Assembly: GCA_009693115.1 (NCBI GenBank)
Contig: SHXW01000012.1
Span: 1 to 64,000, forward strand
Length of the DNA: 64,000 bases
Source: Dehalococcoidia bacterium
GTDB lineage: Bacteria > Chloroflexota > Dehalococcoidia > Lucifugimonadales > Lucifugimonadaceae
Direction of reading: 5' to 3'
Part shown: piece after piece, positions 26,663-35,590 of the stretch
Layout of the letters: every line of letters starts with the position of its first letter
How positions within the stretch are numbered: the stretch's first letter is position 1
Notes under the pieces: model-generated
Told to the model about the DNA's origin: nothing
The model's input: only the letters and a program-made list of their open reading frames with translations
The model's database searches: none
Program-made: the position numbers and the translations under genes

Positions 26663-26755
26663 CAAGTGGCCCTCTGAACACCATGCAATTTCAACGGAAA
26701 AAATGTGACGGCGGGATGATACTCCCGCGGCGGCGGTTCACCCTCACACCGCCAG

Positions 26756-27910
26756 TCAGTTCACTGCTACGCCAATGGCCTTGCCAACCGCAAATGTCAC
26801 TGCCGCTGCAACACCGCCTACGATGATCATTCGGGCCGCTCCCCAGAGCACGTTGACGCCCGAGAACCACGCCAAACCCGCTCCCACCACCATCAACGCC
26901 GCTGCGCTCAGGCCGGCGCTGATTGCGATGCCTGCGCCGCCCTCCGCGCCAGCAAGAAATGGGAGTATGGGCACTACCGCGCCGACTACAAAAGCGGTCA
27001 TGGAACTAAACGCCGCGCCCCAGGGCGAGCCGAGGTCGTCGGGGTCAAGGCCAAGTTCCTCCCGTACCTTCGTCTCCAGCGCGACCTTCTTGTCCTGCAT
27101 GAGCCGGGCGGCGATGAGGTCACCCTCCGGCTTCGTCAAACCCTTGCGCTGGTACATGAACGACAGTTCCTGCTGTTCTTCATCGGGCCACTTCTCAATC
27201 TCTGCCTTTTCGGTCTCGATCAGGTTCACGTATACGTCCCGCTGGGAACGCATGGAGATGTATTCGCCTGCGGCCATCGAGAAGGCGCCGGCGAGGAGCC
27301 CGGCAATGCCGGCCAGGATGATGAATTTCGAGTCCTGCGTACCGCCGGCGACGCCCATGACGAGGCTGAAATTGGAGACCAGGCCGTCATTCACGCCCAA
27401 CACCGCGGCGCGCAGCATGCCGCCTTCTCCCCTCAGGAAGCCACCCTCGGGGTGCGGGGACTGGTCATCTGCTGCCGTTCCCGCGGCCATGTGACGGAGC
27501 GTAACGCGGTGTTCCCGCTCGGCTGAGACAAGAGTGGTGGCCTCTCGTGTCACCGTGTACGTATTTGGGCCAGCAGACTTGCCGCGGGCAAGGAACGGGA
27601 TGATCCTGGCCGTGCCGAAGACGCGGGTGATGCCCTTCAGCATCAGCAGCCCGGCGCTCATCCGGGCAGGGCGCAGGCGGCTCGAATCAAGCCCCAGTAC
27701 GTCCGCCCAGTGCGCTGCGTGCTTGAGCTCCATCTCAACCATGCGCTCGAAGGCGGTGCGGCGTCGGGCGTCCTTCTCGTTGCGGGCCATCATCTGGTAG
27801 CGGGCCGCGGCCTGGAGCTCTTCCTTCAGGAAGGCGCGGAACTTCGCCCGGTCCTTTGGCGAGACCTGGCGTGGCACGTCCGTCGCTGGGGGTTCTTTGC
27901 GGCTGGCCAT
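26756..27910 (-). CDS. Rubrerythrin-like/VIT1 (CCC1) family metal transporter
   Basis: 384 residues. The N-terminal 80 residues form a ferritin-like helical domain (EELQAAARYQMMARNEKDARRRTAFERMVEMELKHAAHW) with the spaced Glu and His residues of a di-iron site. The C-terminal part is the VIT1/CCC1 transporter: AAVLGVNDGLVSNFSLVMGVAGG, AGAFSMAAGEYISMRSQ, the cytoplasmic metal-binding Glu-rich loop, then three more helices. It likely moves Fe(II)/Mn(II). Between the two domains lies a stretch with SPHPEGGFLRGEGG (about residue 155) coded by palindrome-like DNA. Confidence 0.88.
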   Translation of the reverse strand: MASRKEPPATDVPRQVSPKDRAKFRAFLKEELQAAARYQMMARNEKDARRRTAFERMVEMELKHAAHWADVLGLDSSRLRPARMSAGLLMLKGITRVFGTARIIPFLARGKSAGPNTYTVTREATTLVSAEREHRVTLRHMAAGTAADDQSPHPEGGFLRGEGGMLRAAVLGVNDGLVSNFSLVMGVAGGTQDSKFIILAGIAGLLAGAFSMAAGEYISMRSQRDVYVNLIETEKAEIEKWPDEEQQELSFMYQRKGLTKPEGDLIAARLMQDKKVALETKVREELGLDPDDLGSPWGAAFSSMTAFVVGAVVPILPFLAGAEGGAGIAISAGLSAAALMVVGAGLAWFSGVNVLWGAARMIIVGGVAAAVTFAVGKAIGVAVN

Positions 27911-28055
27911 AAGTGACAGGGCGGGGCGTAAGTGAAAGGTGCGTGTACGAGCGTCTCCCTACGGTACCCCGGTCACACAGAGACTCTGACAGTCCGGCGT
28001 GAGGGGCGCGTGGAGGACTTTCATACTACTTGCGGCGAGGACCGTTCGCGCCTGC

Positions 28056-29729
28056 CTACGGAGTGAAAGAGCCGTCTATCACGACGTCCAGCAGCACCGG
28101 CTCGTTTCCTGCGACGGCCTTCTTGAGTTCCGGGCCTATCTGCGCCGGGTCCTCTATCCGCACACCCTTCATGCCAAAGGCCCGCGCCATCGCCGCCATG
28201 TCAAATGGGATGTTGAAGTCCATGCCCATGTACTTTGACGGCTTGGCCACATCAAGCCCGGCCATGCGCTTGTACACGGCCATGTTGACCTTCAGGATGC
28301 GGTAGGAGGCGTTGTTGCAGATCACGTACACGACCGGGATCTTGTATGAAGCCGCAGTCCAGAGGGCCTGTATCGTCATCATCGCCGACCCGTCGCCCAC
28401 GACGGCGATGACAGGCCGGTCCGGCCTGCCCAGCTTTGCGCCCAGCGCCATGCCCATCCCCCAGCCTATCGCTCCTCCGCCCCCGCCCAGGTAGGAGCCC
28501 GGCTCGGTGAACTTCAGCGCCTGTTGCAGGACGCCGCGGGTGCTTATCGAATCATCAAGGAGGATCGCGCCCTTCGGCCAGTTGCGCGCAAGCTCCGACG
28601 TAAGCGCCGCCGGCCCCATCGGGCGCTTCCCGTGTGCGGCCTGGGCGGTCTTGTCGAAGGCTTCCGCAGCCTTGCGGCTCTCGGCGGCGAGCGATGACGC
28701 CCGTCCACGCGCCGCCTCCATGTCCGTGCCCTTCATCCGGTCGCCAAGCGCCTTGTCCAGTGCTTCGAGCGCGGCCTTCGGCGACGCTAGGATGCCGAGG
28801 TCGGTCGGCTCGGACTTGCCTATTTCTCCCGGCTGCAGGTCTATGTGGATCAGCTTCGTCTCGGGACGCAGCGCACGGCCCGTCTGGTGGAAGAAGTCGC
28901 TGAAAACCGGACAGCCAACGGCCAGTACCACGTCCGCGTTCTGCATCGCCTGCCGCCCGGACGGCACCCTCAGGCTCAGGCCGCCCTGCCACTGCGGGTG
29001 AGACGTCGGGAAGTTCATGTCCGCCGCGGCATGTCCGAAGACCCGCGCCCCTGTGCGCTCCGCCACCTTCACCGCTGCAGCCATGCCGCCGTACTGCGCC
29101 ACGCGGTCGCCGACCACCATCACCGGCGACTTCGCATGCGCTAGCATCGCAGCGGCCTCCTCGATCGCCGCAGGGTCCGCCGGGGGCTCCACGCGGTGTG
29201 GCTTCGACGGCGCGATCTCCACCTCTGCGGAGTCGTCAAGCGAGTTGCCGGCGAAGGATATGAACACCGGGCCGGTGGGCGGAGTCCGGGCCTCGGTGAA
29301 GGCGCGGCGGATGACCGATGGGTACTGTTCCGGGTGCGTCACCTCGACGCTCCACTTCGTGAACGGGCGCGCCAGTTCGGCCAGGTCGGTGCGGCCCTCG
29401 CCCAGCTTCCGCACGTCCTTGTTCCCCGCGGTCACGACCATCGGCGTGCCGATTTTCTTCGAATCGATCAGCAGGCTGAAGGCGTTAGCCAGCCCGTTGT
29501 CTATGTGCAGGCTCACGAATCCGACCTTGCCCGTGGTGCGGGCGTAACCCTCCGCCATCCCGATCGCCACGCCCTCCTGCACGACGAGCATGTACTTGAG
29601 CTCCGGGTAGTCCTCGAGCGCGTCCATGATCGCCGCCTCGGAGGTGCCGGGGTTGCCGAAGATGTACTCGACGCCTTCCGCCCGGAGGGACTCCAGCAGA
29701 GCGTTCTTGCCTTTCATCACAGGAGACAT
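28056..29729 (-). CDS. Thiamine-diphosphate enzyme, benzoylformate decarboxylase/acetolactate synthase-like
   Basis: 557 residues with the three ThDP domains. The catalytic Glu lies in VVQEGVAIGMAEGYAR, with FGNPGTSE near the start as in benzoylformate decarboxylase. The central Rossmann-like domain runs about 190-330. The cofactor motif GDGSAMM...NNASYRI binds Mg-ThDP. It decarboxylates or ligates 2-keto acids; the FGNPGTSE loop favours an aromatic or branched keto-acid decarboxylase over acetolactate synthase, and no small regulatory subunit gene is adjacent. GAGG precedes the ATG at 29729. Confidence 0.87.
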   Translation of the reverse strand: MSPVMKGKNALLESLRAEGVEYIFGNPGTSEAAIMDALEDYPELKYMLVVQEGVAIGMAEGYARTTGKVGFVSLHIDNGLANAFSLLIDSKKIGTPMVVTAGNKDVRKLGEGRTDLAELARPFTKWSVEVTHPEQYPSVIRRAFTEARTPPTGPVFISFAGNSLDDSAEVEIAPSKPHRVEPPADPAAIEEAAAMLAHAKSPVMVVGDRVAQYGGMAAAVKVAERTGARVFGHAAADMNFPTSHPQWQGGLSLRVPSGRQAMQNADVVLAVGCPVFSDFFHQTGRALRPETKLIHIDLQPGEIGKSEPTDLGILASPKAALEALDKALGDRMKGTDMEAARGRASSLAAESRKAAEAFDKTAQAAHGKRPMGPAALTSELARNWPKGAILLDDSISTRGVLQQALKFTEPGSYLGGGGGAIGWGMGMALGAKLGRPDRPVIAVVGDGSAMMTIQALWTAASYKIPVVYVICNNASYRILKVNMAVYKRMAGLDVAKPSKYMGMDFNIPFDMAAMARAFGMKGVRIEDPAQIGPELKKAVAGNEPVLLDVVIDGSFTP

Positions 29730-29995
29730 AGGTTCCTCATTTTCCTAATGGTGAGCGGTCGGGTGCAGTCGCTTTGCTGGGGGCGGGCGTCGGCCCCTCC
29801 TTCACGCTTCATCGCACCAGCGGGAGAGCCAGATCTCGTGGTCTTTGGTCAGCAAACGCCGGTACTTGTTTACGTAAGTGCGGGCCATGACCGCCCCGGA
29901 TGGCGCTGACGACCACGGCAGCGCGGGAATAGTAACGCTGATTTGTGCGACCAGGTACTGACAGAACGGGAGATGCCGCCATGGCAGGCAACAGG

Positions 29996-30307
29996 TTAGC
30001 CGGCCCGCCTTAGCTTCGGATCCAGGGCGTCCCTCAGTCCGTCTCCCATCAGGTTTATGGCCAGTACAGCGAGGAACAGGAACAGGCCTGGGAAAAAGGT
30101 CACCCAGAAGGCGCGCTGGATATACGTCCTGCCTATGCCCATGATGTTGCCCCAGCTGGGCGTCTCGGGGCTGACTCCTGCCCCCAGGAAGCTCAGGGCG
30201 GCCTCCAGGATGATCGCCGAGGCAAATACGAAGGTGGCCTGAATAGTGATCGGCGCCAGCACGTTTGGCAGTATGTGAACACTCATGATGCGTGGCGCCC
30301 CAGCTCC
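29996..30307 (-). pseudogene. Truncated DppC-type permease remnant
   Basis: Only the last third of a DppC permease is present. The homology starts within the EAA loop (GAGAPRIMSVHILPN, from about 30307) and runs through AALSFLGAGVSPETPSWG to the standard end GDGLRDALDPKLR. Upstream sequence (30308-30417) has no permease similarity, so the first two thirds and any partner genes are lost. It is a third, decayed copy of the transporter family active at 16153-22103. Confidence 0.8.
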
Positions 30308-30417
30308 GAGTGAATGGGGTGTTGAACTGCGGCCGTTCGCGCCCAGCCTGCGCCGGAGGGGAACCTATACCTGCCCTGCCCTGGGTGTCAAGCCCCGCGA
30401 CACCGCCAGCCTAGCCA

Positions 30418-31563
30418 TTACCCGTTTGCGGACTCGACCAGGGTTTCTCTCACCCTTCTGGCCACAATGGCCAGCTCCTCCTCGTCCTGGATATTCAACG
30501 GGTCAACGGTCAATTCACCTGTGCTGCCAAGCGATGAAACGTAAATCCGCGGCTTCCCCCCGAGAAGCCGTTTCTGGATTTCACCGCTGTCCGGCCCGCG
30601 CCATGCCTTGGTGAAATAGATGACGCACTGCGGTATGTAATGGTCATTGTCATGCTCGATCTTTACGAGCAGGCCAGGTATCTCTGCGATCTGATCTTGC
30701 ACAAGCCGCATCATTTTTCGGTAGCGAGCCGTCTCGGCCTCCTCATCCTCGGCTAGGAAGACCTTCAGAGAGGCTATTAGTCCAGCGACCTCTTCTTTGG
30801 ATACCTTTTGCGCGCGCGCCACCGTCGCATTCGGCGCATTATTCAGCCGAGCATATTCGACCCATTCCTTGCGACCGAGCAGGATGCCGGTGCTCTGTGG
30901 GCCGCGAACCGCCTTGCCGCCCGAAAACGACACCAGGTCCGCCCCCTGGTTGTAAAACTTCGTCAGGTTCGCCCGCGGCGGCAGCATTGACGCCGCGTCA
31001 CACAGCACGGGCAGGCCGTGGCGGTGCGCGATTTCCACCAACACGGGCAGTGGGACAGTCCCCTCACTCCTGAACGATGATTTCAGGTCAATGACCCCTG
31101 CCGTCCGTTTCGTGATGGCCGCCTCCACCTCTTCAGGCGTGCATCTCTCCGCAGTGCCCACCTCAACAAATTTCGCCCCCGGCACCAGATAAAGGTGGTC
31201 ATAGACGAACCTGTGCCGCTTCTGGATGATGAGCTCGTTCGCCATGCCCGCCGTATCAGGGAGGCGGGCAATCTTTATTGGGTCGTCCTTGGCAATGGCT
31301 GCCGCTGCCTGTACGACAAGGCCTCCCGACGCTCCGCTCGTGACCGTCGCAGCCTCCACGCCGATCATTTCCGCTATTTGTCTGCCGGCCGCGATGAGGA
31401 ATTCGTCAAGATTCACAAAGACCTCTGACATGGCACGCAGTGCTTCAAGAGCCTCTTCACGCGGTCTGGTGCCAGAGTGTTTCGTGTTGGGCCCGCCCGC
31501 CTGGATTAACGGGGTCACGCCCATCTCTTTGACAATGTCGGCGCCCGTTAAGCGCTTTGCCAT
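30418..31563 (-). CDS. PLP-dependent enzyme, SelA/DgaE-like fold
   Basis: 381 residues of the fold-type I group with L-seryl-tRNA selenium transferase-like proteins and D-glucosaminate-6-phosphate ammonia-lyase. The PLP Lys is in SFSGGKAVRGPQSTG, a glycine-rich cofactor segment is VTSGASGGLVVQAAAAIA, and an Asp for the pyridine nitrogen is in LPVLCDAASMLPP. It lacks the N-terminal domain of true SelA, and no selenocysteine machinery is nearby, so a lyase or racemase acting on a sugar or amino acid is more likely. I prefer the ATG at 31563; earlier starts at 31620 and 31593 are possible. Confidence 0.8.
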   Translation of the reverse strand: MAKRLTGADIVKEMGVTPLIQAGGPNTKHSGTRPREEALEALRAMSEVFVNLDEFLIAAGRQIAEMIGVEAATVTSGASGGLVVQAAAAIAKDDPIKIARLPDTAGMANELIIQKRHRFVYDHLYLVPGAKFVEVGTAERCTPEEVEAAITKRTAGVIDLKSSFRSEGTVPLPVLVEIAHRHGLPVLCDAASMLPPRANLTKFYNQGADLVSFSGGKAVRGPQSTGILLGRKEWVEYARLNNAPNATVARAQKVSKEEVAGLIASLKVFLAEDEEAETARYRKMMRLVQDQIAEIPGLLVKIEHDNDHYIPQCVIYFTKAWRGPDSGEIQKRLLGGKPRIYVSSLGSTGELTVDPLNIQDEEELAIVARRVRETLVESANG

Positions 31564-31718
31564 CTCTGCGCCCCTTCTGCCGTTCACGAATGCCATCTTT
31601 TGACCGGGCGACTCTACCACACACAGTGATCGCGCCGCTGGCCTGCGACAACGCAGTGCTTACCGGTCATCAAGGGGCTGGCCACACTCAGTTTGGAGAG
31701 CGGGTGGAACCGAGGCGC

Positions 31719-33119
31719 CTAATCGCCGGCTGATGCGGCAGCAGCTCGGGCCGTCTGAGTGCCCCGCTGTGCGTCAATGTCTCCGGGGGACGCAGCAAGC
31801 TGCTCCCAGTCCGGGATCAGAAGCTTCTTCGTCGGCTCAAGGAAGAGGATTGATGCAGCTCCGGCCAGGCTGAAGACAGCGGACAGGATGATCGCCCATG
31901 TATAACCACCGGTGAAGTCAAACATGAACCCAGGCAGCGCGCCGCCGAGCGCCATGCCCAGCCCTGCGCCGAGCAACTGCCAGCCGTAGGTGGGGCCCAT
32001 GGGCGCGTGTCCGTAATACTGGCGGTTGACGACCGGGAAGGCCGTCCCCTCGCCGCCGTACGGGATCGCCCAGATGAAGGCGAACGTGTAAAACTCCGTC
32101 GGGGAGTCGGCGATGAGGAAAAGCAGTACGCCCACGCCCTGGCCCGCAAACGAGAAAAACATCACTGCTTTCGCGCCTACGCGTTCAGAAAGCACAGGCG
32201 CGAGGAACCGCATGATCACGCTGGCGACCGCCACTGTGGTTAGCACGCCCGCTGCTGCGAGGGGAGACATGCCCCTGTGGATCGCCATAGGCACCAGGCC
32301 TACGAGTATGACGGCGTGGCCGGCGCACCCCAGGAAGTGGATGTTGATCAGGTTCCAAAAGGCGTTGGTCCTGTAAATGTAGCCGTGAAAACGCTTCGAG
32401 TGTGTCTTGTATTCCGTGCCGGAGGTCATCAGTGGCCTGTCACCCTCCCGCCACCCGTACGCTGTCTTGCCGGCCTGTTCGGGGTTGTCCCTGAAGAAGA
32501 AAAGCATGACCCCTAGCACGGCCGCACCCACGATGCCTGTGATGAGGAATGTCTCGCTCCACCCCACCCGCACGAACATGACTGCCATGATCTGGACGAC
32601 TACCGCCGGGCCCAGGCTCCACGAGATCATCATGATTCCGGTGCCGAGCCCCAGGTGGCGGCGGAACCAGCTTGCCACTGCGGGCACCACGGGGACGAGG
32701 AGCAGCGCCTGCGCGATACCGAAGATCAGGCCGTAAGCGACGTACAGTTCCCACAGGTGGGTGACACGCGCCGTCCAGACCATTCCTGCGAGGAACAGTG
32801 CGATGCCAACGATCATCGTGCGGCGCGCGCCGAACTTCGACCCAAGCGAACCAGCAATAGGCGAGAAGAGAGCGGTGATGATTGACATCCAGGCGTAGGC
32901 AAAGCCCACGGATCCCGCACTCCAGCCGAACTCTTTGATGAGCGGGTCCACGACCACACCGAAGGCCAGTCGTATTGAACTGCCCACCATTTGCGCCACC
33001 GCGCCGATGGCCACGATCACCCATGCATAGTGGAGGATGACATGCTCGCCGGTCTGTCCCTTGTTCTGTATGAAACTTTTCAGTGAAGCGGGCAGGCCCA
33101 ACGTGCTCCGTCCTCCCAC
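31719..33119 (-). CDS. Major facilitator superfamily transporter
   Basis: 466 residues with about 12 hydrophobic segments in two halves. The between-helix-2-and-3 motif appears as GSLGSKFGARRTMIVG, and the layout with a long N-terminal helix pair resembles the monocarboxylate/oxalate-formate (OFA) branch. It probably moves an organic acid by proton coupling. The true start may be the TTG at 33101, which has GGAGG upstream; 33119 is the longest reading. It overlaps a small membrane-protein ORF upstream on the same strand. Confidence 0.85.
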   Translation of the reverse strand: MGGRSTLGLPASLKSFIQNKGQTGEHVILHYAWVIVAIGAVAQMVGSSIRLAFGVVVDPLIKEFGWSAGSVGFAYAWMSIITALFSPIAGSLGSKFGARRTMIVGIALFLAGMVWTARVTHLWELYVAYGLIFGIAQALLLVPVVPAVASWFRRHLGLGTGIMMISWSLGPAVVVQIMAVMFVRVGWSETFLITGIVGAAVLGVMLFFFRDNPEQAGKTAYGWREGDRPLMTSGTEYKTHSKRFHGYIYRTNAFWNLINIHFLGCAGHAVILVGLVPMAIHRGMSPLAAAGVLTTVAVASVIMRFLAPVLSERVGAKAVMFFSFAGQGVGVLLFLIADSPTEFYTFAFIWAIPYGGEGTAFPVVNRQYYGHAPMGPTYGWQLLGAGLGMALGGALPGFMFDFTGGYTWAIILSAVFSLAGAASILFLEPTKKLLIPDWEQLAASPGDIDAQRGTQTARAAAASAGD

Positions 33120-33367
33120 CAGCCCTTTTCAGAAGGCGTCGGTACCTGCTGGCTGGCTGCTGCGAATGTGCGTGCATGGGCGCGATCAGCCGCGCCCCAA
33201 CCGGCGAAAAAAACAATGAGCGACAGGCTGAATGCTACAGATATGCCCACAAGCCCCAGTCCCAGCCATGGCATGCGCGGGAGATGCCCGAGGTCTTCAC
33301 TGGCGCTGTCGAGCTTCATCCGGCCACTTTCGGTGATGCCGCCAGCCTGGTGGAACATTTTAGCCAT
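33080..33367 (-). CDS. Possible small single-span membrane protein
   Basis: 95 residues from the ATG at 33367. A polar N-terminus is followed by one hydrophobic stretch (MPWLGLGLVGISVAFSLSLIVFF) and a polar tail. Codon use resembles the neighbours. Its end overlaps the start of the MFS gene, as in co-translated pairs. No ribosome binding site or known family supports it, so it stays tentative. Confidence 0.4.
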   Translation of the reverse strand: MAKMFHQAGGITESGRMKLDSASEDLGHLPRMPWLGLGLVGISVAFSLSLIVFFAGWGAADRAHARTFAAASQQVPTPSEKGWWEDGARWACPLH

Positions 33368-34097
33368 GGGGGGAATCTTACAGCCTGTATTGATCGCCAG
33401 CGTTGCATGGGATGTAAATTCGATTTCCATTCGACACAGGACAGTACCTATGCTTGGACAAAGGCAACGACTACGCTCACTGACGGTTTTTGCGTACTTC
33501 CATGACTACAGCCTCACATCTGGCAGGTCGGCGAAGAGAAGCTTGATCAGCATGTAGATATGAGGTCCTTGGCGCGCCGATCACAAGACAGGATCGATTT
33601 CTCTCGCACGAAGGTTTACGAGATGCTCTACAAGTCAGATGCGGCGTGAATTTCTCCCGGCAAGCGGCATGTCTAACGCGCTCCAGTTCCCCGAGCATCC
33701 CAAACGTTTCGTGAGGACCGCAAGGCCTGGTTTTGTGAAGAATCCGGTGACAAACGGCCACTAATCACGATTGGGCTGGATATTGTTCGTTCGACCTGTC
33801 CCGCGGGATCCAGACCTCAGAAATACATGGCCGTGTCATATCTCCCCCATGACGGCGCCGACACTGTCTAGTTTCGTCTCGAATCGTCCGCCTCTCTTGA
33901 CAGGGGGAGTTCTGACCGCCAGCCTGTGTCGCTGGGCAGTGTACGCGGGTCTTTAGTATGGCGCGGGGCCAAGCACTTACGTCCCCACACGAACCCGCCT
34001 TGAGTGGCCGCCCGCCGCTCGCTGGAAGAGCGAACGACCTTGTCCTGACTCCTTCCTGGTGCGATGCGGAAGAGATCGTGCGTTGATGAGGTGACAT
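33368..34097. other. Gene-poor stretch with a possible HTH remnant
   Basis: About 730 bp with no convincing intact gene; every ORF is short with shadow-like composition. At 33560-33649 (plus strand) one frame reads SQDRIDFSRTKVYEMLYKS before a stop. It resembles the helix-turn-helix of excisionase-type proteins and may be a decayed fragment of a mobile element. The rest is featureless to me. Confidence 0.4.
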
Positions 34098-35510
34098 TTG
34101 TCTGAGGCTTTTGTTGATTCTCTGGGGCCGCAGCTTGACGGTCTGCTGATTTCGTGGCTGGAAAAAGCCCGCCTCCCAGGGGTGGCGGCTGGCATCGTGC
34201 GGGACCAGTCGCTGGTATGGAGGAAGGGTTATGGCCACTCCGACATGGAAAGACACCGTCGGCCAGACGAGCTAACACTGTCCCGTGTCGCGTCCATCAC
34301 CAAGACGTTCACCACTCTCTCGGTTCTCCAACTGCGGGACGACGGGCTGCTGACGCTGGAAGACCCGCTCGTGCTGCACATCCCTGAGTTTGGCGCGGCA
34401 AACCCCACGGCGGGCCGCTTGGAGGACGTGACTATCAAACGTATGGTCACTCACCGGTCGGGGTTGACGACGGAACCTCCGCTGCCGGGTTGGGGCGCGC
34501 TGAGCTTCCCCACGATGAACGCCATAGTCGCGGCCCTGCCGCAGGCTGAGGTAGCCATCCTGCAGGACTCTGCCTTCAAGTATTCGAACTTCGCCTTTGC
34601 GCTGCTGGGTGAGGTAATCGCCCGCCTGTCAGGCAGGCCATACGTGGAGTACGTCAAGGCGAATATCCTGGGGCCGCTTGGGATGACGCTTACTGACTTC
34701 GATCTTTCGCTCGACATGCAGCCGCACTCAGCCACCGGGTACAGCCCCTCTGAACATGAGGACCGCCCGGTGAAGGCTCCGTACGCTCACATGGCAGGCA
34801 TGTGCGCGGCGGGTCAGTTGCACTCAAACGTGCGTGACCTTGCGAAGTGGATTTCGTTTCAGTTCAAAACAGACGGCGGCGATCGCGACGACACTAAGGG
34901 ACAGGTCCTCGCTGGGACGACCCTAGAAGAGATGCACAGGCCGGTTTATTTGGAACCGGACTGGTCGGCGGGCCAGGCGCTCGGATGGCGCGTCGTGCGA
35001 GTTGGCGGCCGCGTGTTTCACAATCACGGAGGCGGCATACACGGGTTCGGGTCAAACGTCGCGTTCCACAAGCCATCGAAAACAGGCGTGGTAGTGCTGG
35101 CGAACATATGGCCGACGGTCGCCGCGGCGCAGATTGCGCAGGACATGCTGGGGCTTGTGCTGGACGCAGATGCCAACGCAGTTAAGACAACCGCGAGGCA
35201 GGAGCCTGCCTTACCGGGGAACGCCCCGGCCACGTTGACTGAGTACATGGGCAGGTACAGGGCCGAGCCTGGCATCCCAGCGTTGATCGAATATCGGGGC
35301 GGCGCGCTGCGTCTTGTCGGCCCCGAGCCGGAAGCCTACACGCTGCACGCTCCTGCGACACTGGAACTCACCGGCACTTCTGACGCGTTGATGGTGCGTG
35401 GCGGGCGGGGCTCAGGCGAACTCGCCGTGTTCAAAAGAGACTCGAATGGCGGCATTGCCTCGTATGAGCTTGGCGGGTTCGTGTTCAAGAGACATGCCCC
35501 GACCGGTTGA
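34098..35510 (+). CDS. Serine hydrolase, beta-lactamase class C family
   Basis: 470 residues. The SxxK motif is SITK (in RVASITKTF), the Tyr-x-Asn motif is YSN (FKYSNFAFALLGEV), and the third motif is likely the HNHGGG triad-like segment. These are the catalytic residues of the class C beta-lactamase/D-aminopeptidase/esterase group. A C-terminal lipocalin-like domain (from about residue 365, YMGRYRAEPG) is common in this subgroup. No signal peptide is evident. The start is TTG at 34098 with GAGGTG upstream. It is probably a peptidase or esterase, upstream of a DUF885 peptidase on the same strand. Confidence 0.87.
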   Translation: MSEAFVDSLGPQLDGLLISWLEKARLPGVAAGIVRDQSLVWRKGYGHSDMERHRRPDELTLSRVASITKTFTTLSVLQLRDDGLLTLEDPLVLHIPEFGAANPTAGRLEDVTIKRMVTHRSGLTTEPPLPGWGALSFPTMNAIVAALPQAEVAILQDSAFKYSNFAFALLGEVIARLSGRPYVEYVKANILGPLGMTLTDFDLSLDMQPHSATGYSPSEHEDRPVKAPYAHMAGMCAAGQLHSNVRDLAKWISFQFKTDGGDRDDTKGQVLAGTTLEEMHRPVYLEPDWSAGQALGWRVVRVGGRVFHNHGGGIHGFGSNVAFHKPSKTGVVVLANIWPTVAAAQIAQDMLGLVLDADANAVKTTARQEPALPGNAPATLTEYMGRYRAEPGIPALIEYRGGALRLVGPEPEAYTLHAPATLELTGTSDALMVRGGRGSGELAVFKRDSNGGIASYELGGFVFKRHAPTG

Positions 35511-35590
35511 GGATTGTCGGTCTTGTAGAGGACGGTATCAGCGCTGCGCTTGATCGGGCGTAGGCAAGCTGGCGGAAGGAGAACACTGGT

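Noticed and set aside
30418-31563. True SelA (selenocysteine synthase)
   Set aside because: Lacks the SelA N-terminal domain and no selB/selD/selC neighbours exist here.
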